Below, piece after piece: positions 56,967 to 64,000 of a stretch of 64,000 nt of DNA. The position numbers were made by a program, and so were the translations under genes. Positions within the stretch are counted from its first letter, which is position 1; the number at the start of each line of letters is the position of its first letter. A model generated the notes under the pieces. That model had not been told where the DNA came from and ran no database searches. It saw only the letters and a program-made list of their open reading frames with translations. Source of the stretch: Heterohyrax brucei (Eukaryota > Chordata > Mammalia > Hyracoidea > Procaviidae); contig CM053142.1 of NCBI GenBank assembly GCA_028571685.1, positions 125,108,796-125,172,795 on the forward strand, given 5' to 3'.

Positions 56967-59900
56967 TCTGTCACTTTGTCATACTGGGGTAGCTTGTATG
57001 TTGCTTTCGTGCTGGAAGCTATACCACCACTACTGAAATCCAGCTGGGTCACTCATGGTGGACAGGTTTCAGCAGAGCTTTTAGATTAAAACAGACTAAA
57101 AAGAAGAAGCTAGTGGTCTATTTCTAAAAAAAAAAATTGGCTGGTAAAAACCTTATGAATAGCAGTGGATCATTGTCTGACACAGTGCAGGAAGATGAAC
57201 CCCTCAGGTTGGTAGATACTCAAACTATGACTAGAGAACAGCTGCCTCCTCAAAGTAGAGTTGGCCTTAATGACACGAACAGAGTCAAGCTTTTGGGACC
57301 TTCATTTCATGATATGACACAACTCAAACTGGAAAGAAAGAGCTGCAAACATCCATTAATAACTTAAATCTGGAATGCATGTCATATGAATCTAGTAGAA
57401 TTGGAAGTCATCAAAAATGAAACAACACATAAACATTAATATTCTAGGCATTAGTGAGCTGAAACAGACTGGTATTGACCATTATGTATCAGGAAATCGT
57501 ATGGTCTACTATGCCAAGAATGACAAATTGAAAAGCAGTGGCATTGTGCTCATTGTCAAAAAGAACATCTCAAGATCTATCCTGAAGTATAAGGCTGTCA
57601 GTAATAGGTCTACATCCACACATTTATAAAGAAGACCAGTTAATCTGACAATTATTCAAATTTACGCACCAACCACTAAAGCCATAGATGAAGAAACTGA
57701 AAACTTTTACAAACTTTTGTAGTCTGAAATGGATCAAACATACCATCAGGATGCATTGATAATTACAGGTGACTGTAATGTAAAAGTTGGAAGCAAAGAA
57801 GAATCAGTAATTTAAAAATACGGCCTTGGAGATGGAAATGACCCTGGAGATTGCGTGATAGAATTTTGTAGGATCAATGACTTCTTCATTGCAAATGTCT
57901 TTTTTTCACCAACATAAACAGCAACTATATATGTGTAATTTGTAAGAGGGAATACAGATAAGTTGAGATTGAAGGAAATTAGAACAAGTCCATGAAAGGC
58001 AAAGTATGACCTTGAATATATCCTAACCGAATGTAGAGATCATCTCAGAAGCAGGTTTGATGTACAGAATACTAATGACCAAAGACCAGACGAGTTGTAG
58101 AATGACATCAAGAACATCAAACATGAAGAAAACAAGAAGTCATAAAAAAGACAGAAAAAACAGAAAAGATCAAGACGAATGTCAGAAAAGACTCTGAAAT
58201 TTGCTCTTGGATACAGAGTAGTTAAACAGACGAAAAGATGAAGCAACAGAGCTGAAGAGAAGATTTCAAAGGGCAGCTTGAGAAGACAAAGTAAAGTATT
58301 ATAATGGTGAAAAGATACAACCCTGACGCACAGCTTTCCTGACTTTAAACCACAGTATCCTGAAGACGAAGTCCAGTATTACAATGGTGAGTGCAAAGAC
58401 CTGGAGACAGAAAAAAAGAGAAGAACACATTCGGCTTTTTTCAACCTGAACGAACTGAACAACAACAACGAAAAAACAACCCTTGAGTTCCAACATTGAA
58501 TTCTGTAGGTAAAATACTAAATGACACAGGAAGCATTAAAGGAAAATGGAAGAAATACAAAGTTGTTATACCAAAAAGAATTGGTGGACATTCAACTGTT
58601 CCAGGAGGCAGCATGTGGTCAAGAACACAAGTCCAAGCTGAACTGAAGGCATCGGTGAAAAAGATCTCTAGGAATTGACAAAATACTAACTGGGGTGTCT
58701 CAGTAAATGGTTGCTGTGCTGGACGTGTTCACTCATTTAAGCTAAGAAATTTGAAACACAGCTATCTGGCTAACAGATTGAAAGAGATCCATATTTTAAA
58801 AGAAAAAATGATCCAACAAAATGTGAAAATTATAGAACAACAACATTAATGTCACATGCAAGTAAAATTTTGCTGAAGATCATTCAAAAGCAGCTATGGT
58901 AATACATCAACAGAGAACTGCCAGAAATTCAGAGGGGGATGTAAAACAAGGGATATCATTGCTGATGTCAGATTAACCCTGGCTGAAAGTAGAAAACACC
59001 AGAAAGCTGTTACCTATGTTTTATTGACTATGCAAAATTATTCAACTGGTGTGGATCTTAACAGATCATGGATAACATCATGAAGGATAAGAATTCCAAA
59101 AGAGTTAGTTGTACTTATGAGAAACCTATACTTATTCAAAGAGGCAGTTGTTTGAACATGGCAAGGGAATACTGTGGTAAGCTGTGTGTCAAGGTTGTAT
59201 CTTTTCACCATACTTATTTGAACTGCGTGTTGAGAAAATAATTCAAGAATCCAGACTGTATGAAGACAAGGGCATCAGAATTAGAAGAAGACTCAGTAAC
59301 AATCTAACTTATACAGATGACATAACCTTGCTTGCTGGAAGTAAAGAGGACTTGAAACACTTACTGATGAAGATCAAAGACCACAGCCTTCAGTATGGAT
59401 TATACCTCAACATCAAGAAAACAAAAGTCCTCAAAAATGGACCAAAAAGTAACATCATAAGTGCAGAAAATATTGAAGCTGTCAATAATTTTATTTTACT
59501 TGAATTCACAATCAATGCCCATGAAAGTAACAGTCAAGAAAACCAAACGATGCACAGCCTTGGGTAACTCTGCTGCAAAACACCTCTTTAAAGTATCACA
59601 AAACAAAGATGTCAGCTTAAGGGCTAGGTTCACCTTGTCCAAGCCGTGATATTTTCAATTGCCGCATATTCATGTGAAAGTTGGAGAATGAGTAAGGAAG
59701 ACTGAAGAAATACTTAGGCTTTAAATTACGATGTAGGTAATGAATATTGAATATACCACGGAGTGCCAGATAAGTAAACAAGCCTATCTTGGAAGAAGTA
59801 TAGCCAGAATGCTCATTAGAAGGGAAGATGGTGAAACTTCATCTTGTATGCTTTGGATCAGTTATCAGGAGAAATCAGTCCTTGAAAGGAAAACATCATG

Positions 59901-60085
59901 TTTGGTCTAGTACAGGGTCAAAGCAAAATAGAAGACCCTCGATGAGTTGGACTGCCACAGTGGCTGCAACAGTGGGCTCAAGCATAATAAGTGCTGTGAG
60001 GATGGTGCAGGACAGAGCAACGTTTCATCCTGTTGTATGTATGACTCAGAACCGACTCGATGGCACTTAGCAAAATCAGCAACAA
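56967..60085 (+). mobile_element. RTE/BovB-type LINE, nearly full length but decayed
   Basis: RTE LINEs encode one protein with an APE-type endonuclease and a reverse transcriptase. Order here: 5' UTR ('cttgtatgttgctttcgtgctggaagc'); endonuclease in broken frames (57417-57629, then IQIYAPTTKA near 57655, ITGDCNVKVG near 57762); linker; RT with CQGCIFSPYLF and the active site YTDD instead of the usual YADD (59184-59567, about 59311); C-terminal region with frameshifts; 3' end GACTCAGAACCGACTCGATGG near 60045. Stops and frameshifts occur throughout, so it is inactive. An inverted copy of its own sequence lies at 58304-58360. Confidence 0.92.
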
Positions 60086-60204
60086 TCAGAACTTTAATTT
60101 TTAGAACAAAGAAATGGTTTCCAGTACTGTCCTACATGGATTTATACCTGGTTCCTGAGATGGGAAAGAGGAGGATATGGATAAGATATGAAATAAACTG
60201 ACAA

Positions 60205-60352
60205 GGGGGCAGGGAGGAAGGGAGGGAGGGAGGGATGGAGGGAGGGAGGGAGGGGGTAGGGAGGAGGAGGGGGGAGGGAGGGAGAAGGGGAGGGGAAGAG
60301 GGGAGGGGGAAGGGAGGGGGAAAGGGAGGGAGGGAGGGGGATGGGAGGAGGC
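60205..60352. repeat. Purine-rich (GGGA)n tract
   Basis: About 148 bases of GGGA/GGGAGG/GGGGA on the plus strand with almost no pyrimidine. Proline/serine-rich minus-strand ORFs (85-114 codons at 60101-60486) are artefacts of it. Confidence 0.95.
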
Positions 60353-61829
60353 AGGCAAAGGATGTGGCTAGGCAGGACTGACTTGCAGGTACTGGTTGTT
60401 GCCATGTTTTCATGAGCCTGGGTGTCACCTGGTGTGGTTGTGTCTTTGACCCAGCCAGGGTAAAGATGACCGCAGAATGCTGACAATTAGTTTACAAAAA
60501 TTCTGTGATGATAAACAGAGGTCAGATAACAACAGGGAATACAACTAGAAAAAAATCAACTAGAAGGAAAGGTTGCAATTTCATATGAAATTGCTAGTGC
60601 CCCAGATATTTACTAGATGTCAAATTCCTTTGCCAGAAAAATACAGGGGAAAGGGTTTTATTGCCCTCTAGTGCAGACTGATTCTGATTTAGTGGTTTTG
60701 TAGTAGAACGCCAACAGGTTCTTTTCTCAAAAGAAATTCTGGTGCTCATGTGGACAACTGTCTTGATGGGATGGTAGCTGTCAAGTATACTCTAGGCAAT
60801 CTCTCTCCAAGGTGACACAGCAGAAAGACTCTCAGACTAAATGATGATGCTGCAATCGATGGTTTGACAGGTCACTGCAAAGGCTGCATTGAGAAGAAGG
60901 GAAAGAGGGTAAACTGACACACTTAAGATGAATACAGGTAAGGGGGAAGAGCCACACTGTGTGTTACGTACCACACAGTTGTTCAAGTTCTTTCTCTGTT
61001 TTTCATCATTTGTTCTTAACGGTGATGTGTTTACAAGGATGGAGCTGGGTTTGAAGGAGGACACTCAGAAAGCTGAACGGGTCTGGCATTAACATGCATC
61101 TGTTCACTGGAGAGACACAGGGGAACGGATGCCAGGCCGCAGCTCACCAAATACTTTGCTGTGAGCTTTAGCTCTCAGGCAGAGTATGTGCAAGGCCAGA
61201 ATGGGACACCAAGGTTGGCCAATCTAGAGCTGACGTACCTGTTACTCTTAAGGTGGCTTGATTTGTACCTTGTGATTAATTCCTTTTACCTTTTTCTCTC
61301 TACAAGCAAATGCTCTTGTTTGTTCCATTTTTTTCTTTTAAGTAAAATCATGCATTGTATCATTCCACTTTAACACAGATTGCCAACTATCTTATAAATG
61401 CTGCCCACATCTCACAAGCTACTTGCTTATTCATTACCATAAAGCCTACAAAAGCCAGAACCTGTATGAGGTGGAAACCTGTCAGAGAAGAATATTTTCC
61501 ACTAAAACGAGGGATAGAAAGTGGTAAGACTGCACCCTGCCAAAAGTAGAAAACTTCTGAGGCTTGGGAAGACCAAGGCAGTCCCACTAATCCCTGCCTC
61601 TCCCAGGTTTCACTGTATCTTTATTTAGTGTATCATACTAATTTTATTTTTTCTACTTGTGTGTGTTGTTTGTGATAGCAAAACTGAATATTCTCAACCA
61701 ATAAAACAAACACACGTTACAGATACAAACTTTGCTGCCTCCTACAAAGAGAGCATAGTCATTCTCACTACCTTCTATAATTCAATGAAAAAAATAGGGA
61801 ATATAAACTAAGAATAAGGTGCATGGCCT
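60353..61829. other. No recognised gene or repeat
   Basis: About 1.5 kb without a SINE. Short ORFs (60-75 codons) on both strands have no motif. Confidence 0.5.
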
Positions 61830-61905
61830 GTGCTGTCATTAGCTGCTGCCAAGTCAGCACCCAAATCATGGCAACCCCATATATAACAGAGGGAAACATC
61901 TAGAC
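61830..61905 (-). mobile_element. RTE tail fragment
   Basis: 'gctgtcattagctgctgccaagtcagcacccaaatcatggcaacccc' is a reversed RTE/SINE 3' end. Confidence 0.6.
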
Positions 61906-61994
61906 ACCTGGAAATTAAAGGTAACCAAGGGAAGCAGCTGCTATCACCTTTTATTGTCAAGCTCTCAGCAAAATGTTTGCCATATAGTACCTTT

Positions 61995-62155
61995 TATAGC
62001 CCCCACAATGAACCCTTGAGGCGAGCATCTATTCTACGGGTAAGGCAACTGAGCCTTGAGAAGGAAGGTGACCTGTTCAGGCTCAAGTGACAAAGGGATA
62101 ACCCAAGACTCTGACTCCTAAATCCATCTTCTGGTCACTGAACTAGGCTCTTCCA
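61995..62155 (-). repeat. MIR-like SINE
   Basis: 'ctacgggtaaggcaactgagccttgagaaggaaggtgacctg' then 'actctgactcctaaatcc' is the reversed MIR core. Confidence 0.7.
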
Positions 62156-62360
62156 TTCCCAGACCTCCAGGAGTTCCATAGCTCAGCGCCTGACCCCTCC
62201 CTCACCCCTGAATATGTCAGTGTTTCAGTTCCTGCAGGAAGCTCCAGAAGGCTTACTTCTCATGTACTCATTTCAAACAATAATGTGGCATTTAAATCCA
62301 GGTCACATATGAAGTAAATTAGATTACTAATTTTAAAAGTTAAAATTGAAAGCCCCACCA

Positions 62361-62945
62361 TCCGTTTGTCAGTTTGCTGTGCTGTAAGCGGACTTGTGTG
62401 CTGCTGTGATTAGAGAAGCCATGCCACCAGTACCCCAAGGACCAGCAGGGCGACCCATGGCAGACAAGTTTCAGAGGGGCTTTCAGGTGAAGACAGATAA
62501 GGAAGAAAGGCCTGACATTTACTTCCAAAAATTAGCCAATGAAAAACTTACAGATAATAACAGAATGTTGTCCAATATAGTGCTGGAAGGTAAGCACCAC
62601 CCCCCTCCAAGACTGGACCAAAAAAACCAAATCCACTGCCAGCGAGTCACTGCCAACTCATAGCAACCCTACAGGGTGGAGTAGAATTGCTCTGTAGAGT
62701 TTCCAAGGAGTGCCTGGAGGACTCAAACTGCTGACATCTTGGGTAGCAGATGTAGCCCTTAACCACAATGCCACCAGGATTTCCTTCCAGGTTGGAAGGC
62801 ACTCAGAATGCACAGTGGTTACTACAAAGGACTCAAGTGTATCAACGACTGTGAAGACTGAACGGGGCCAGGCAACATTTCATTCTGTTGTACTTGAGGT
62901 CGCCATGAGTTGGAGCCTACCTGATGGTGACTACAGTAACAACAA
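62361..62945 (+). mobile_element. RTE-derived non-autonomous element, split by a SINE
   Basis: 62361-62616 is RTE 5' end ('gtcagtttgctgtgctgtaagcggacttgtgtgctgctg'). 62786-62945 resumes with 'gttggaaggcactcagaatgc' and passes straight into the RTE 3' end ('ggccaggcaacatttcattctgttg', 'gagttggagcctacctgatgg', CAACAA tail). The protein-coding part is gone. ORFs at 62394 and 62710 are not genes. Confidence 0.7.
62617..62785 (-). mobile_element. AfroSINE inside the RTE derivative
   Basis: 'aaccaaatccactgccagcgagtcactgccaactcatagcaaccctac' (reversed tail) to 'cttaaccacaatgccaccaggatttcc' (reversed head). Confidence 0.9.
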
Positions 62946-64000
62946 TTTAAAACATAAGGCAGAGATACGATAGCACCGTTGACTGGATAGTGAATATAAA
63001 TGGGTTGTGAAAACTACATGCCAGAGGAATGACCAAATTGCTTAGCCAGTGAAGGAAGAAGAGTAGCCCGACACAGAAGACATAATATTTATGAGGACAA
63101 CCTGCACGTGTGAAGATATTACACCTTTCCGAGTCATTTCTAACCAGATATTATATGTATATTATTTCTAATCTGCACAACTACTCTGAAACATGGCTAT
63201 CTCAGATGGGAAAGTGAAGCTGGTTAATAGTCTGCTCGAAGTCTCTCAGCTAAGAAGAGTGGGGCTAGATTTTGATCCCAGCTTGTCTTAGTCTGTAGAC
63301 TCTGCTCTTCTTACCACACTGACCTGCACAGATGGGCCACAAAAAAGAAAACTGCTACAAAAGCAAATATGTAGATATCTTTGAAAACAGAAGATGTGAA
63401 ATTAAAATTATAAGGAAAAGAACATTGGAGAAGTGATAAAGAAGCAATCACTTGCATCTTTGCTTATCCAGTTTCAGTACAGTAAATTTTCTATAACCTG
63501 ACATATTTACAATGCTTCAAGGACTAGCTGGGCTTTTTTTAAGCTAAAGGCAAAGGTGTCACATCAGATTATGTTTTTTTAAAATTTTGTAATTTTTCAC
63601 TCATGTTTCACGGTCCAAGAATATAAGAACTCTTGGATACTCAATACCAATCTTCACTTCTTTGCATCCACGAATACCAAGCTTTATACCAAGCTTTTAC
63701 AGCATTAAAAACTTAAAAAGAGTCATAAAACATGACCAGAGTTGGAGCCAGTGATCATTCATCAGTTGTACCTATTGCCAACCTTTTCAGATCTCTGAAT
63801 TATCAAACTGAATTCACTGGAATTTCTTTTAATTTTTTTCACTTCTTTCTTTGAATTAAATTTATGGCCCACTGACTGTATACTATCTTGCATTAGCTTC
63901 TGATAGCTAAGATAGTTGTTGTGATAGATATCTCATACCACAGCTCTTGTTGACAAGCTTAAAATTAGCAAAAATACATCTAATGGTTTCTAACATTATG
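62946..64000. other. Unassigned, with a MIR-like fragment at 63190-63330 (-)
   Basis: 'cagatgggaaagtgaagctggttaatag', 'ggggctagattttgatcccagc' is a reversed MIR. The last 650 bases are AT-rich and show nothing I recognise. Confidence 0.5.

Noticed and set aside
60101-60486. Proline/serine-rich minus-strand ORFs
   Set aside because: Pure product of the (GGGA)n tract.
1-64000. AfroSINE heads as true tRNA genes
   Set aside because: They have box-like motifs but no full cloverleaf, and occur as many dispersed copies with SINE tails.

Overview
This is nuclear DNA from a placental mammal, and the repeat content points to Afrotheria, most likely an elephant or close relative. The main sign is a very high density of tRNA-related short elements of the AfroSINE type (about 40 copies or pieces, both strands). 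They come with an RTE/BovB-type LINE whose 3' end resembles the SINE tails, a young mammalian L1, and many roughly 500-bp MaLR-like LTRs. I see no intact host gene, no RNA gene and no CRISPR. Nearly all open reading frames are pieces of mobile elements or chance ORFs.

Layout. 1-437: tail of a broken retroviral env. 1122-4500: SINEs, mariner ends, MIR and L1 3' UTR pieces. 4625-6192: 3' half of a MaLR-type element (internal region plus LTR). 8226-14522: SINEs, two old L1 fragments each split by a SINE, and an RTE fragment. 15711-18992: SINE clusters and an L2 fragment. 19015-22338: LTRs nested in an RTE and in an older LTR. About 22395-27490: a probable processed copy of the RNA-binding gene RBMS2 on the minus strand. 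30055-34254: a 5'-truncated L1 on the minus strand, almost fully open in ORF2. 34265-35650: decayed ERV pol with RT and RNase H traces. 35676-43715: SINEs, RTE pieces, hAT-like and LTR-like pieces. 43785-47195: an RTE on the minus strand broken by four later insertions. 48942-51080: an ERV-L 3' LTR with integrase and dUTPase on the minus strand. 52125-56775: a mariner derivative, an LTR, SINEs and an RTE-derived composite. 56967-60085: a long decayed RTE on the plus strand. 60205-62945: a purine-rich tract, MIR, and a second RTE composite split by a SINE.

The interest lies in how the elements interact. Target-site duplications readable in the sequence order many insertions in time. One SINE carries five 19-bp units, two SINEs used the same target site in succession, and one RTE holds an inverted copy of its own RT region. 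I found no evidence for a new functional system; the best candidates for a second look are these rearrangements, the RBMS2 retrocopy, and the two nearly open pol-type frames (L1 and ERV-L), each broken mainly by one stop codon.
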